DNA of 23,543 nt, taken from an uncultured Muribaculaceae bacterium (GTDB lineage: Bacteria; Bacteroidota; Bacteroidia; Bacteroidales; Muribaculaceae). The DNA lies in the NCBI GenBank assembly GCA_938039795.1, contig CALHWU010000072.1, positions 1 through 23,543 of the forward strand. The letters run 5' to 3'. Shown piece after piece: positions 7,990 to 15,952 of the stretch (position 1 is its first letter; each line of letters starts with the position of its first letter). The position numbers were made by a program, and so were the translations under genes. Below the pieces are notes generated by a model that saw nothing but the letters and a program-made list of their open reading frames with translations, ran no database searches and was not told where the DNA came from.

Positions 7990-8025
7990 GTCGTCGCACG
8001 GCTGATGAATTTTGGGCGGCTGAAA

Positions 8026-8057
8026 TTTGGATGCTTGGAGCGAATTGATTAATTTTG
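8026..8057 (+). promoter_or_regulatory. Bacteroidetes promoter of the phosphohexomutase gene
   Basis: TTTG at 8026-8029 and TAATTTTG at 8050-8057 are both exact consensus matches, with a 20-base spacer. Transcription should begin near 8064, giving a leader of about 75 bases before the ATG at 8139. This is one of the best-matching promoters in the window. Confidence 0.75.
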
Positions 8058-8138
8058 ACGTGTCGACCCTCCGACGTCGTGCCGGCGGAGGTGAGTGACG
8101 CATTATAAACAGCATTCTTACCAAAATACTGAATACAT

Positions 8139-9890
8139 ATGGAAAATCCCGAACTGCTCAAGCAGGTTGAAGCCAAAGCCCAGGTGTGGCTCGGCGAGGC
8201 TTATGACGAAGCCACCCGCAAGGAAGTGAAACGCATGCTTGAGGCCGACGACAAGACCGAGCTGATCGACGCTTTCTACCGCGATCTCGAATTCGGTACC
8301 GGCGGACTGCGTGGCATCATGGGCGCCGGCAGCAACCGCATGAACATCTACACCGTGGGCGCAGCCACCCAGGGCCTGGCCAACTATCTCAAGGAGAATT
8401 TCAAGGATCTGCCCAAGATCAAGGTGGCCGTAGGTCACGACGTGCGCAACAACTCGCGCCTCTTCGCCGAGATCGTGGCCGACATCTTCTCGGCCAATGG
8501 CATCAAGGTGTATCTGTTCGACTCGTTCCGTCCCACCCCGGAGCTGTCGTTTGCAATCCGTCATCTCGGATGTCAGAGCGGCGTGAACATCACCGCCTCA
8601 CACAACCCCAAGGAATATAACGGCTACAAGGCCTACTGGGAGGACGGAGCGCAGATCATCGCCCCCCACGACGTAAATATCATCGACCACGTAAACCGCA
8701 TCAAGGGAGTGGAGAATATCCGTTTCGAGGGCGACAAGTCGAAGATCGAGATCATAGGCAAGGAGGTCGACGAGGCATATCTGACAGCCATCAAGGGCCT
8801 GCAGCTCAGCCCAGACGTAGTGAAGCGTCATCACGATATGAAGATCGTCTATACCCCGATCCACGGCACAGGCGTATATCTTATCCCCGAATCGCTCAAG
8901 CGCTTCGGATTCACCGACATAATCCATGTCCCCGAGCAGGATGTGACCGACGGAAACTTCCCCACTGTGGTTTCGCCCAACCCCGAAGTGCCCTCCGCAA
9001 TGGCCATGGCTATAGCCAAAGCCAAAGAGGTTGGAGCCGATCTGGTGATGGCTTCCGACCCCGACGCCGACCGTGTGGGCGCTGTCATCCGCGACCACAA
9101 GGGCGAGTACGTGCTTCTCAACGGCAACCAGATAGTCATGATACTGCTCAACTATATCATGACCCGCAACGCTGAGCTCGGCATGCTCAAGGGCGATGAA
9201 TATATCGTCAAGACCATCGTTACCACAGAGACAATCAAGTCGATCGCGGAGAAGAACAATATCAAGATGTATGACTGCTATACGGGCTTCAAATGGATAG
9301 CAGCCGTGATCCGCGACAACGAGGGCGTAGCCCGCTATCTCGGTGGCGGCGAGGAGAGCTACGGTTTCCTGGCTGAAGACTTCGTGCGCGACAAGGATGC
9401 CGTTTCGGCCGTATCGCTCATGGCCGAGGCTGCCGCCTGGGCCAAGGAGAAGGGTATGAACTTCCTCCAGATGCTTCAGGATATCTACATGAAGTATGGC
9501 TTCTCGCGCGAGGCGGGCATATCGCTCGTTCGCCAGGGCAAGAAAGGCGCCGAGGAGATCCAGGAGATCATGAAGCAGTATCGTGTGAATCCTCCCAAGC
9601 AGATCGGAGGCAGCCCCGTTAGCGTGATCAAGGACTACGAGTCGCTCACCGAGACGCATCCTCTCGACGGCACTTCGATGAAGCTCGACATGCCTGTGAC
9701 CAGCAACGTTCTCCAGTACTTCACCGCCGACCATACGAAGATCTCCGTCCGTCCCTCGGGCACGGAGCCTAAGATCAAATTCTACGTGGAGGTGCACGGC
9801 GAGATGGCATCGGCCGACGACTACGACAAGGCTATAGCCGCTGCCGAAGCCAAGATACAGCAGATCAAGTCCGATCTGGGTATCGACTGA
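8139..9890 (+). CDS. phosphoglucomutase/phosphomannomutase (alpha-D-phosphohexomutase family)
   Basis: A full-length 583-residue cytoplasmic enzyme that interconverts hexose 1- and 6-phosphates, linking glycolysis to nucleotide-sugar and polysaccharide synthesis. All four family signatures are in order: the phosphoserine loop TASHNP (S154), the Mg-binding loop DPDADR (307-312), the sugar-binding loop GGEESYGF (403-410), and the phosphate-binding loop RPSGTEPK (538-545). The length and an N-terminal helical extension match the PgcA-like bacterial phosphoglucomutases rather than the shorter ManB/GlmM types. It could accept mannose or glucose phosphates; the sequence alone does not decide. It has its own promoter (8026-8057) and a strong terminator 22 bases after the stop. 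Confidence 0.95.
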   Translation: MENPELLKQVEAKAQVWLGEAYDEATRKEVKRMLEADDKTELIDAFYRDLEFGTGGLRGIMGAGSNRMNIYTVGAATQGLANYLKENFKDLPKIKVAVGHDVRNNSRLFAEIVADIFSANGIKVYLFDSFRPTPELSFAIRHLGCQSGVNITASHNPKEYNGYKAYWEDGAQIIAPHDVNIIDHVNRIKGVENIRFEGDKSKIEIIGKEVDEAYLTAIKGLQLSPDVVKRHHDMKIVYTPIHGTGVYLIPESLKRFGFTDIIHVPEQDVTDGNFPTVVSPNPEVPSAMAMAIAKAKEVGADLVMASDPDADRVGAVIRDHKGEYVLLNGNQIVMILLNYIMTRNAELGMLKGDEYIVKTIVTTETIKSIAEKNNIKMYDCYTGFKWIAAVIRDNEGVARYLGGGEESYGFLAEDFVRDKDAVSAVSLMAEAAAWAKEKGMNFLQMLQDIYMKYGFSREAGISLVRQGKKGAEEIQEIMKQYRVNPPKQIGGSPVSVIKDYESLTETHPLDGTSMKLDMPVTSNVLQYFTADHTKISVRPSGTEPKIKFYVEVHGEMASADDYDKAIAAAEAKIQQIKSDLGID

Positions 9891-9911
9891 TACGCTTTGA
9901 TCCTATAAAAT

Positions 9912-9949
9912 AGCGACATCGCGCCCTCGCGGCCCGGTGTCGCTTTTTT
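9912..9949 (+). terminator. rho-independent terminator of the phosphohexomutase gene
   Basis: AGCGACA (9912-9918) pairs with TGTCGCT (9938-9944). It is followed by TTTTT, 22 bases after the stop codon. A classic intrinsic terminator. Confidence 0.9.
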
Positions 9950-10050
9950 CATCAAATATCCTGTTGAATAGATTGTTTTCTATCAAGATTTATCCGTGGG
10001 CTGTCGCCGGCGGCTGTTCAGCGATTCAACCGACTGATTACTGCCGGACT

Positions 10051-10129
10051 GTAGGGATGCACCACGGTGCATCCGCTGATTTGATGGCCTGAAAATCGCG
10101 TTTTCGGATGCACCGGGGTGCATCCCTAC
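10051..10129. repeat. REP-like nested palindromic element
   Basis: A 79-bp element with perfect 13-bp terminal inverted repeats: GTAGGGATGCACC (10051-10063) and GGTGCATCCCTAC (10117-10129). Each end also contains an inner arm, GGTGCATCC (10066-10074) and GGATGCACC (10106-10114). The 9-mer GGATGCACC therefore occurs four times in alternating orientation. The middle holds a third small hairpin, GAAAA/TTTTC, around TCGCG. It sits between the convergent ends of the phosphohexomutase gene and gpmA, a usual place for REP/BIME-type elements. No coding capacity. Confidence 0.8.
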
Positions 10130-10186
10130 TCTCTTATAGTGGCAATATGCTCTTCAGCTTAGTGGGCGGTTGCCGGCAGGCAGGGG

Positions 10187-10873
10187 TCAGAGGTAGGCGG
10201 CGGTACGGACGGCGAGGCGGTCGTCGGTGGTCAGCACCCAGGGCTTGCCGGTGGGGATCTCCAGCGAGGTGACTTCGGCGGCGGTCATATGGAGCAGCAT
10301 CATGGCGAGGCCGCGCAGGGAGTTGCCGTGGGCGGCTATCAGCACGCAGTCGACGTCGTGGAGTCTCGGCACGATCTTCTCCTCCCAGCATGAGCGTACG
10401 CGAGCTATGGTGTCGCGCAGCGATTCGGTCAGGGGCAGTTCGTCGTCGGTCAGGGCGGCGTAGCGCGGATCGTGGCCCGGGAATCGCGGATCGTCGGGCG
10501 TCAGCAGCGGGGGCTGCCCGTCGAAGCTGCGGCGCCACAGATGCACCTGCTCGGAGCCGTATTTCTCGGCTGTGTCGCTCTTGTTGAGCCCCTGCAGGGC
10601 CCCGTAGAAGCGCTCGTTGAGGTGCCAGTCCTTGATTACGGGCACCCAGTCGAGCTGCATCTCGGCGGCGGCAATCTCGAGGGTGTGGATGGCACGGCGC
10701 AGCACGGAGGTGAACATATAGCGCGGCTGCAGTCCGGCTTTCAGCATGGCCTGTCCGGCCTCGCGGGCCTCCTCGCGTCCGGCGTCGGTGAGGTCTACGT
10801 CGGTCCAGCCAGTAAAACGGTTCTCGAGGTTCCACTGGCTCTGGCCGTGGCGCAGCAATATTATCTGTTTCAT
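10187..10873 (-). CDS. gpmA: 2,3-bisphosphoglycerate-dependent phosphoglycerate mutase
   Basis: A 228-residue glycolytic enzyme interconverting 3- and 2-phosphoglycerate via a phosphohistidine. The histidine-phosphatase signature LLRHGQSQWN is at residues 6-15, with R8 and the phosphorylated H9. NRFTGWTDVDLT at 18-29 and ERFYGALQGLNKSD at 87-100 carry the substrate contacts and catalytic Glu87. AAHGNSLRGLA at 180-190 carries H182. Length is slightly short of the 230-250 usual for GpmA, with the C-terminal tail trimmed, but nothing catalytic is missing. It is the last gene on this minus-strand stretch, after folB. A long hairpin begins 7 bases before its ATG (10880-10917), so translation may be sensitive to RNA structure. 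Confidence 0.93.
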   Translation of the reverse strand: MKQIILLRHGQSQWNLENRFTGWTDVDLTDAGREEAREAGQAMLKAGLQPRYMFTSVLRRAIHTLEIAAAEMQLDWVPVIKDWHLNERFYGALQGLNKSDTAEKYGSEQVHLWRRSFDGQPPLLTPDDPRFPGHDPRYAALTDDELPLTESLRDTIARVRSCWEEKIVPRLHDVDCVLIAAHGNSLRGLAMMLLHMTAAEVTSLEIPTGKPWVLTTDDRLAVRTAAYL

Positions 10874-10879
10874 GACGAT

Positions 10880-10917
10880 GAAGGTGGTGTTTCTTATAAG
10901 AAGAAAACACCACCTTC
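10880..10917 (-). promoter_or_regulatory. long hairpin at the gpmA start codon
   Basis: GAAGGTGGTGTTT (10880-10892) is perfectly complementary to AAACACCACCTTC (10905-10917), a 13-bp stem that can grow by three pairs with one bulged A. On the gpmA mRNA it ends 6 bases before the ATG (10873). There is no T tract on either strand, so it does not look like an intrinsic terminator. It would cover the ribosome-binding region. It could instead be an RNA-processing or stabilising stem after folB. Confidence 0.6.
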
Positions 10918-10963
10918 ACGCGGTTGGTTTTGCTCTCGGCCTGTTTTGTCGCGGCCGGGTTTA

Positions 10964-11062
10964 TCAGTCGACGAGGAGCTTGACCGGCTTGCCCGATGGA
11001 AGCACCACTATGTAGATCCCTTTGCGGAGGCATGCGTCGATCCGGAGCGGGCGTCCGGCCAT
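10964..11062 (-). pseudogene. remnant resembling a T9SS-type C-terminal tail
   Basis: A 32-codon open frame from ATG 11062 to TGA 10964-10966. Its last 21 residues begin LRKGIYIVVLPSGKP and end KLLVD. The pattern KGIYIV, a short turn, then a basic beta strand is typical of the extreme C-terminus of Bacteroidetes secreted proteins (type IX-like sorting tails). No body of such a protein lies upstream, where folB ends at 11097. It is therefore probably the stump of a deleted gene. A chance resemblance is possible. Confidence 0.35.
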
Positions 11063-11096
11063 GGGTGCCGCTGTCGCGCGAGCGCAGGCCCCCCGG

Positions 11097-11456
11097 TCAC
11101 GGCCAGGCGATGGTGACGGAGGCGGCGGCCATTTCGGCGCCGCAGGGAGGGGTGAGCTTGCTGACGGTGACGTTTCCGGCTGTGACTGCCGGAAACCGGG
11201 CCGACACGCGGCGCACTATGCGCCACGCCGCATGCTCGATGAGCTGCGACGGCAGGGACATCTCGCTGCGGATTATCTCCACGAGATCGGCGTAGCTGAC
11301 GGTCTGCGACAGGTCGTCGGTGGCCGCTCCTTCAATGGCCGAAGGGCACTCCACCGCGATGCTGACTTCAAACATATTGCCGACGCGCCGCTCCTGGTCG
11401 CTTACGCCGTGGCGGGCATAAAGTCGCAGCCGGTCTACGCTGACGGTGAGGTTCAT
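11097..11456 (-). CDS. folB: dihydroneopterin aldolase
   Basis: A 119-residue folate-pathway enzyme that cleaves 7,8-dihydroneopterin to 6-hydroxymethyl-7,8-dihydropterin and glycolaldehyde. Active-site residues fit the family: E22 in SDQER, Y55 in VSYADL, E74 in QLIEHAA and K100 in VTVSKLTPP. It forms octameric rings in known members. The start ATG at 11454-11456 overlaps the TGA of rnr (11453-11455) in an ATGA arrangement, so the two are translationally coupled. The same frame stays open far upstream inside rnr, but that part is an rnr shadow. The GC-rich codon use matches its neighbours. Confidence 0.93.
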   Translation of the reverse strand: MNLTVSVDRLRLYARHGVSDQERRVGNMFEVSIAVECPSAIEGAATDDLSQTVSYADLVEIIRSEMSLPSQLIEHAAWRIVRRVSARFPAVTAGNVTVSKLTPPCGAEMAAASVTIAWP

Positions 11457-13747
11457 CGGCGCCCCTGCGATTTGTTGCGGCGTCCTCCCTTGTGCTGTGA
11501 GCTTTTGCGGCGTGATCCTGCCGGCGAGAGCGCCTGGCGGGCGGTGACTGTCTTGCCGAGGGTGTCCTCGCCCGGACGGCGTCCGCGGTCGTCGATGAGC
11601 ACGAAGTCGAGCTGCTTTTTCTCCAGGCTCGCGCGGGCCACCTGCACTCGCACGTTGTCGCCAAGACGGTAGCGCACGTTGTTGCGGCGCCCTACGAGGC
11701 AGTAGTTTTTCTCGTCGAAGTCGTAGTAGTCGTCGGCGAGCTCGCGCACCGGCACGAGTCCCTCGCACATGTTGTCGTCGAGCTCCACATAGAGGCCCCA
11801 TTCGGTCACTCCCGATATCACTCCGGAGTAGACCTCGCCCATATGGTCGCCCATATACTCCACCTGCTTGTATTTGATCGACGAGCGCTCGGCGTTGGCT
11901 GCGAGCTGTTCCATCTCCGACGAGTGCTTGCACTGCTCTTCGAGCTTCTGCACGTTGACCGAGCGGCCTCCGTGGAGGTAGCGTTCGAGCAGGCGGTGCA
12001 CCATCATGTCGGGGTAGCGGCGGATGGGTGAGGTGAAGTGGGTATAGTAGTCGAATGCGAGTCCGTAGTGGCCTATATTCTGGGTGGAGTAGACAGCCTT
12101 GGCCATGGAGCGGATGGCGAGCGTGGAGAGGAAGTTCTCCTCGCCCCGGCCCTTGACGTCGGCAAGCATGCGGTTGATCGAGCGGTTGACGTCGCGCGAC
12201 GATCCGCTCTCCTTGACGCGGAAGCCGAACGTACGGGCTATCTTGGAGAGGTCGGCGAGTTTGCCGGGATCGGGCATGTCGTGCACGCGGTAGACGAACG
12301 CTTTGGGCTTGTGGCGTCCCTCGGGATGGCCTACATAGGTGGCCACCGTCTTGTTGGCCAGGAGCATGAACTCCTCGATGAGCTTGTTGGCGTCCTTCGA
12401 CTCCTTGAAGTAGACGCTGACGGGGTGGCCGGTCTCGTCGATGTCGAAGCGCACTTCGGCGCGCTCGAATTCCACGGCGCCGTCGGCGAAGCGCTCCTTG
12501 CGGAGCGTCTTGGCGAGCGAGTCGAGCGCCAGTATCTCGTCGCGGTAGTCGCCCTCGCCGGTCTCGATGACCTGCTGGGCCTCCTCGTAGGTGAACCGGC
12601 GGTTGGAGCGGGTGACGGTGCGGGCTATCTGCGAGCGGACTACGCGGGCCGCTGCGTCCATCTCGAAGATGACGGAGAATGTGAGCTTCTCCTCGTCGGG
12701 CCGCAGCGAGCATATGCCGTTGGAGAGGCGCTCGGGGAGCATCGGTATGGTGCGGTCAACGAGATATACCGACGTGGCGCGTTTCTGGGCCTCGCGGTCG
12801 ATGATGGTGTCGGGCTGCACGTAGTGGGTGACGTCGGCTATATGAACTCCCACCTCGTAGTTGCCGTTGGGGAGTGTGCGTATCGACAGGGCGTCGTCGA
12901 AGTCCTTGGCGTCCTTGGGGTCGATGGTGAATGTGGTCACATCGCGCATGTCGACGCGACGGGCTATCTCTTCGGGTGTTATACCTGCGTCGATATGGTT
13001 GGCGGCCTCCTCCACATTGGCAGGATAGCGGTAGGGGAGTCCGAACTCGGCGAGAATTGCGTGCATCTCGGTGGTGTTTTCGCCGGTCTTGCCGAGGATA
13101 TCTATCACCTCTCCGCGTGGATTCTTCTCCTCGTCGGGCCATGAGGTGATGCGTACTATGGCCTTGTCGCCGGTCTTGCCTCCGCGGAGCTTGCCGCGGG
13201 GTATGATGATGTCGGTGGCGAGGAACTTGGAGTCGGTCACGAGCACTCCGAACTGCTTCTCAACGCGGAGAGTGCCGATGAACGTCTGCTCCTTCTGCTC
13301 TATGATCTCCACCACCTCGGCCTCAGGCTCCACGCCGCGGCGGTTGGCGGCCACGATCACGCGCACCTTGTCGCCGTTGAGGGCGTGCATGGAGTTGCGT
13401 TCGGCCACGAATATCGACTCGCCGTCCTCGTCGGTCACCACTGAGTTCTTGCCGTTGGAGCGGCGCACGAAAGTGCCGGTCGAAACGTTGCCTCTCTGCG
13501 GAGCCTTGTATTTGCCGGGCGACACCTCGATAAGATCGCCGTCAAACGCCAGTTCTGCAAGCTGCAGGGCTATGGTGCGGTGTGACGCGGGGGAATCCTC
13601 GTCGATGGCAAAGGCTACCTGACGGTAGTTGAACGTATTGTTTTTCTGGCGGCTTATATAGTCGAGCACTTTGGCGCGGATGTCCTTGGCCGTGGTCTTC
13701 GACCGGGCCTTGGCTGACTGCGTGGTCTTGGCGGTAGAGCGTGGCAT
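11453..13747 (-). CDS. rnr: ribonuclease R (RNB-family 3'-5' exoribonuclease)
   Basis: A 764-residue processive exoribonuclease that degrades structured RNA, counted from ATG 13747. The frame is open to 13822, but the upstream codons cover the intercistronic hairpin and are unlikely to be translated. Domains in order: a basic N-terminus and winged-helix region (about 15-85), cold-shock domains (about 85-245), and the RNB catalytic domain with DPKDAKDFDDA at 276-286 supplying the Mg-binding aspartates. TSPIRRYPDMM follows near the end of RNB. An S1 domain lies at about 630-713 (GEVYSGVISGVTEWGLYVEL). The tail is strongly basic, as is usual in RNase R. It lies 87 bases downstream of gyrB and its stop overlaps the folB start. 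Confidence 0.95.
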   Translation of the reverse strand: MPRSTAKTTQSAKARSKTTAKDIRAKVLDYISRQKNNTFNYRQVAFAIDEDSPASHRTIALQLAELAFDGDLIEVSPGKYKAPQRGNVSTGTFVRRSNGKNSVVTDEDGESIFVAERNSMHALNGDKVRVIVAANRRGVEPEAEVVEIIEQKEQTFIGTLRVEKQFGVLVTDSKFLATDIIIPRGKLRGGKTGDKAIVRITSWPDEEKNPRGEVIDILGKTGENTTEMHAILAEFGLPYRYPANVEEAANHIDAGITPEEIARRVDMRDVTTFTIDPKDAKDFDDALSIRTLPNGNYEVGVHIADVTHYVQPDTIIDREAQKRATSVYLVDRTIPMLPERLSNGICSLRPDEEKLTFSVIFEMDAAARVVRSQIARTVTRSNRRFTYEEAQQVIETGEGDYRDEILALDSLAKTLRKERFADGAVEFERAEVRFDIDETGHPVSVYFKESKDANKLIEEFMLLANKTVATYVGHPEGRHKPKAFVYRVHDMPDPGKLADLSKIARTFGFRVKESGSSRDVNRSINRMLADVKGRGEENFLSTLAIRSMAKAVYSTQNIGHYGLAFDYYTHFTSPIRRYPDMMVHRLLERYLHGGRSVNVQKLEEQCKHSSEMEQLAANAERSSIKYKQVEYMGDHMGEVYSGVISGVTEWGLYVELDDNMCEGLVPVRELADDYYDFDEKNYCLVGRRNNVRYRLGDNVRVQVARASLEKKQLDFVLIDDRGRRPGEDTLGKTVTARQALSPAGSRRKSSQHKGGRRNKSQGRR

Positions 13748-13771
13748 TCTGGTAGTGTTTAGATGTTGTGA

Positions 13772-13809
13772 GTGGCGCGGTCCGCGGATTTGTCTGCGGT
13801 CCGCGCCAC
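13772..13809 (-). other. intercistronic hairpin between gyrB and rnr
   Basis: A 9-bp GC-rich stem, GTGGCGCGG (13772-13780) with CCGCGCCAC (13801-13809), continues after one mismatch with a CCGC/GCGG inner stem. No T tract follows on the minus strand, so it is not a clear terminator. It may be a processing or stability element separating gyrB and rnr on a shared transcript. Confidence 0.6.
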
Positions 13810-13826
13810 CTGTATATGACATTATA

Positions 13827-13842
13827 ACGCCTGATCAGGCGT
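13827..13842. repeat. 16-bp perfect palindrome over the gyrB stop codon
   Basis: ACGCCTGATCAGGCGT reads the same on both strands and contains the gyrB stop (13835-13837). It could be a protein-binding site or chance in GC-rich sequence. Confidence 0.55.
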
Positions 13843-15769
13843 CGATGTTGGCGTAGTTGGCGTTTTCTTCTATGAATACGCGCCGCGGCTCCACATCGTC
13901 GCCCATCAGCATGTCGAAGATGCGTTCGGCCTCGATGGCGTCCTTGATGGTGACCTGCTTGAGCAGCCGGTGTTCGGGCGACATGGTGGTGTCGCGCAGC
14001 TCCTCTGCGTTCATCTCGCCGAGACCCTTGAAGCGCTGCACCTTGGATTTGTCGCCGTGACGGGCTATGAAAGCCTGCACCTGCTCGGGGGTCCAGCAAT
14101 AGTCTTCGATCTTGCCCTTCATGCACTTGTAGAGCGGCGGAGTGGCGAGATAGAGGTAACCGTTCTCGATTATCGGGCGCATGAACTTGAAGAAGAATGT
14201 CATGAGCAGCGTGGCGATATGCGCGCCGTCGACGTCGGCATCGGTCATGATGATGATCTTGTGGTAGGCGAGTTTTGAGAGGTTGATGGCCTTGGAATCC
14301 TCTTCGGTGCCTATGCTTACACGCAGCGCGCGGAACATCGTCTGAATCTCCTCGTTGTCGAAAGCACGGTGCTCGGCGGCCTTCTGCACGTTGAGGATCT
14401 TGCCTCGCAGCGGCAGTATGGCCTGGAACTGGCGGTCGCGTCCCTGCTTGGCGGTGCCGCCTGCGGAGTCGCCCTCGACCAGGAATATCTCGCAGTCCTC
14501 GGCCGTGCGCGACGAGCAGTCGGCGAGTTTGCCGGGAAGTCCGCCTCCCATGAGGGGCGTCTTGCGCAGGATCTTGTTGCGGGCGTTGTATGCAGCCTGG
14601 CGCGCCTGGGCGGCAAGCACTATCTTGTCGACGATGGTGCGGGCCTCCTTGGGGTGCTCCTCAAGGTAATTGCCGAGCGCTTCGCTGACAGCCTGCGATA
14701 CGGCGGCCATCACTTCCTGATTGCCGAGTTTGGTCTTGGTCTGTCCCTCGAACTGCGGTTCGAGCACCTTTACGGATACTACCGCCGTCAGGCCCTGACG
14801 GAAGTCGTCGCCCGCCACCTCAACCTTGGCTTTCTCAAGTATCTTGTTGTCGTCGGCGTATTTCTTGAGTGTCTGCGTCAGCCCGCGGCGGAATCCGGTG
14901 AGGTGGGTGCCTCCCTCTATCGTATTGATGTTGTTGACGTAGGAGTAGACGTTCTCACTGAAGTCGGTGTTGTACGTGAGCGCCACCTCCACGGGTATGC
15001 CCTGGCGTTCGGTCGTCAGGTGTATGACGTGGGGTATCAGCTCGGTCTTGTTGGAGTCGATGTATCTGACGAATTCCTCCAGGCCCTTGTCGGAGTGGAA
15101 TACTTCGCTGCGGTGCTTGCCTTCGGCGCTGACGTTGCGCCTGTCGGTAAGCGACAGCGTGATGCCGGCGTTGAGGAAGGCCAGGTCGCGCAGACGGTTG
15201 GCCAGTGTGGCGTAGTCGTAGACGGTGACTGTGAAAATCGATGCGTCGGGCAGGAATGTGATCGACGTGCCTGTATGGGTGCTTTCGCCTTCGATGCGGA
15301 GCTCGGTAGTGGGCTTGCCGCAGGAGTATTCCTGCACGTAGTGTTTGCCGTCGCGGTTCACTTCGGCGCGGAGGTAGGTGGAGAGAGCGTTGACACACGA
15401 TACTCCCACGCCGTGGAGTCCGCCCGACACCTTATAGCTTCCTTTGTCGAACTTGCCACCGGCATGAAGCACCGTCAGCACTACCTCAAGAGCGCTCTTG
15501 TGCTCCTTCTCATGCATGTCGACAGGAATGCCTCGGCCGTTGTCGACCACGGTTATGGAATTGTCCTCGTTGATGGTCACTTCGATATGCGTCGCAAATC
15601 CGGCCAGCGCTTCGTCGATAGAGTTGTCGACAACTTCATAAACAAGATGGTGGAGTCCTTTCTCGCTGATGTCGCCTATATACATGGCCGGGCGTTTCCG
15701 CACGGCTTCGAGGCCCTCAAGCACCTGAATGTTGCTCGCACTGTAGTTTTCTTCTTCTATTTCTGCCAT
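13835..15769 (-). CDS. gyrB: DNA gyrase subunit B
   Basis: A 644-residue ATPase subunit of DNA gyrase, which introduces negative supercoils together with GyrA. The start is ATG 15769 (MAEIEEENYSASNIQ); the frame is open to 15841 but the extra codons overlap the leader hairpin. GHKL ATPase motifs: E45 (general base) in YEVVDN, N49, DNGRGIP with D76, and GGLHGVGVSCVNALS. The TOPRIM domain has EGDSAGGTAKQGRDR and the metal-binding TDADVDGAHI. The C-terminal QRFKGLGEMNAEEL supports type IIA topoisomerase B. Choice of GyrB over ParE rests on close similarity to Bacteroidetes GyrB through the VLEGLEAVRKRPAMYIGD start and the ENANYANIDA end. The long GyrB insert of enterobacteria is absent, as expected here. 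Confidence 0.95.
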   Translation of the reverse strand: MAEIEEENYSASNIQVLEGLEAVRKRPAMYIGDISEKGLHHLVYEVVDNSIDEALAGFATHIEVTINEDNSITVVDNGRGIPVDMHEKEHKSALEVVLTVLHAGGKFDKGSYKVSGGLHGVGVSCVNALSTYLRAEVNRDGKHYVQEYSCGKPTTELRIEGESTHTGTSITFLPDASIFTVTVYDYATLANRLRDLAFLNAGITLSLTDRRNVSAEGKHRSEVFHSDKGLEEFVRYIDSNKTELIPHVIHLTTERQGIPVEVALTYNTDFSENVYSYVNNINTIEGGTHLTGFRRGLTQTLKKYADDNKILEKAKVEVAGDDFRQGLTAVVSVKVLEPQFEGQTKTKLGNQEVMAAVSQAVSEALGNYLEEHPKEARTIVDKIVLAAQARQAAYNARNKILRKTPLMGGGLPGKLADCSSRTAEDCEIFLVEGDSAGGTAKQGRDRQFQAILPLRGKILNVQKAAEHRAFDNEEIQTMFRALRVSIGTEEDSKAINLSKLAYHKIIIMTDADVDGAHIATLLMTFFFKFMRPIIENGYLYLATPPLYKCMKGKIEDYCWTPEQVQAFIARHGDKSKVQRFKGLGEMNAEELRDTTMSPEHRLLKQVTIKDAIEAERIFDMLMGDDVEPRRVFIEENANYANIDA

Positions 15770-15792
15770 GTTCGGTTGATTTCCAGTTGGTC

Positions 15793-15828
15793 GGCGCAGC
15801 CCGCGGTCATGAGTGGCCGAACTGCGCC
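15793..15828 (-). other. hairpin in the gyrB mRNA leader
   Basis: GGCGCAG (15793-15799) pairs with CTGCGCC (15822-15828), with an inner CGG/CCG pairing (15804-15806 with 15817-15819). It falls between the putative promoter at 15839-15846 and the ATG at 15769. A regulatory role is possible but unproven. Confidence 0.45.
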
Positions 15829-15838
15829 AAAAAGCATA

Positions 15839-15846
15839 CAAAATTA
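15839..15846 (-). promoter_or_regulatory. -7 box upstream of gyrB
   Basis: The minus strand reads TAATTTTG, an exact TAnnTTTG, about 70 bases before the gyrB ATG. The surroundings are T-rich; no clear TTTG stands at the expected -33 distance. Confidence 0.55.
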
Positions 15847-15952
15847 CAAAAAAATCTCGATTCCGCTCTCGCCGCCGTGCGAAAATCTCGCTGAAAATCT
15901 GAATGGAGTGTAAATCTATTAGAAATGCCTGAATTTCACACTGATCTCAATC

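Noticed and set aside
8598..9797. 399-codon minus-strand open frame
   Set aside because: Antisense shadow of the phosphohexomutase gene.
10880..10917. Intrinsic terminator after folB
   Set aside because: A strong stem but no T tract on either strand, and it abuts the gpmA start codon.
11457..12713. N-terminal extension of the folB frame
   Set aside because: The upstream 400 codons are an Arg-rich shadow of rnr; the real folB start is the ATG overlapping the rnr stop.
12038..13144. 368-codon plus-strand open frame
   Set aside because: Antisense to RNase R, with no promoter and no recognisable protein.
14369..15913. 514-codon plus-strand open frame
   Set aside because: Antisense to gyrB, low-complexity Val/Gly/Leu-rich product with no start signals; a codon-bias artefact.
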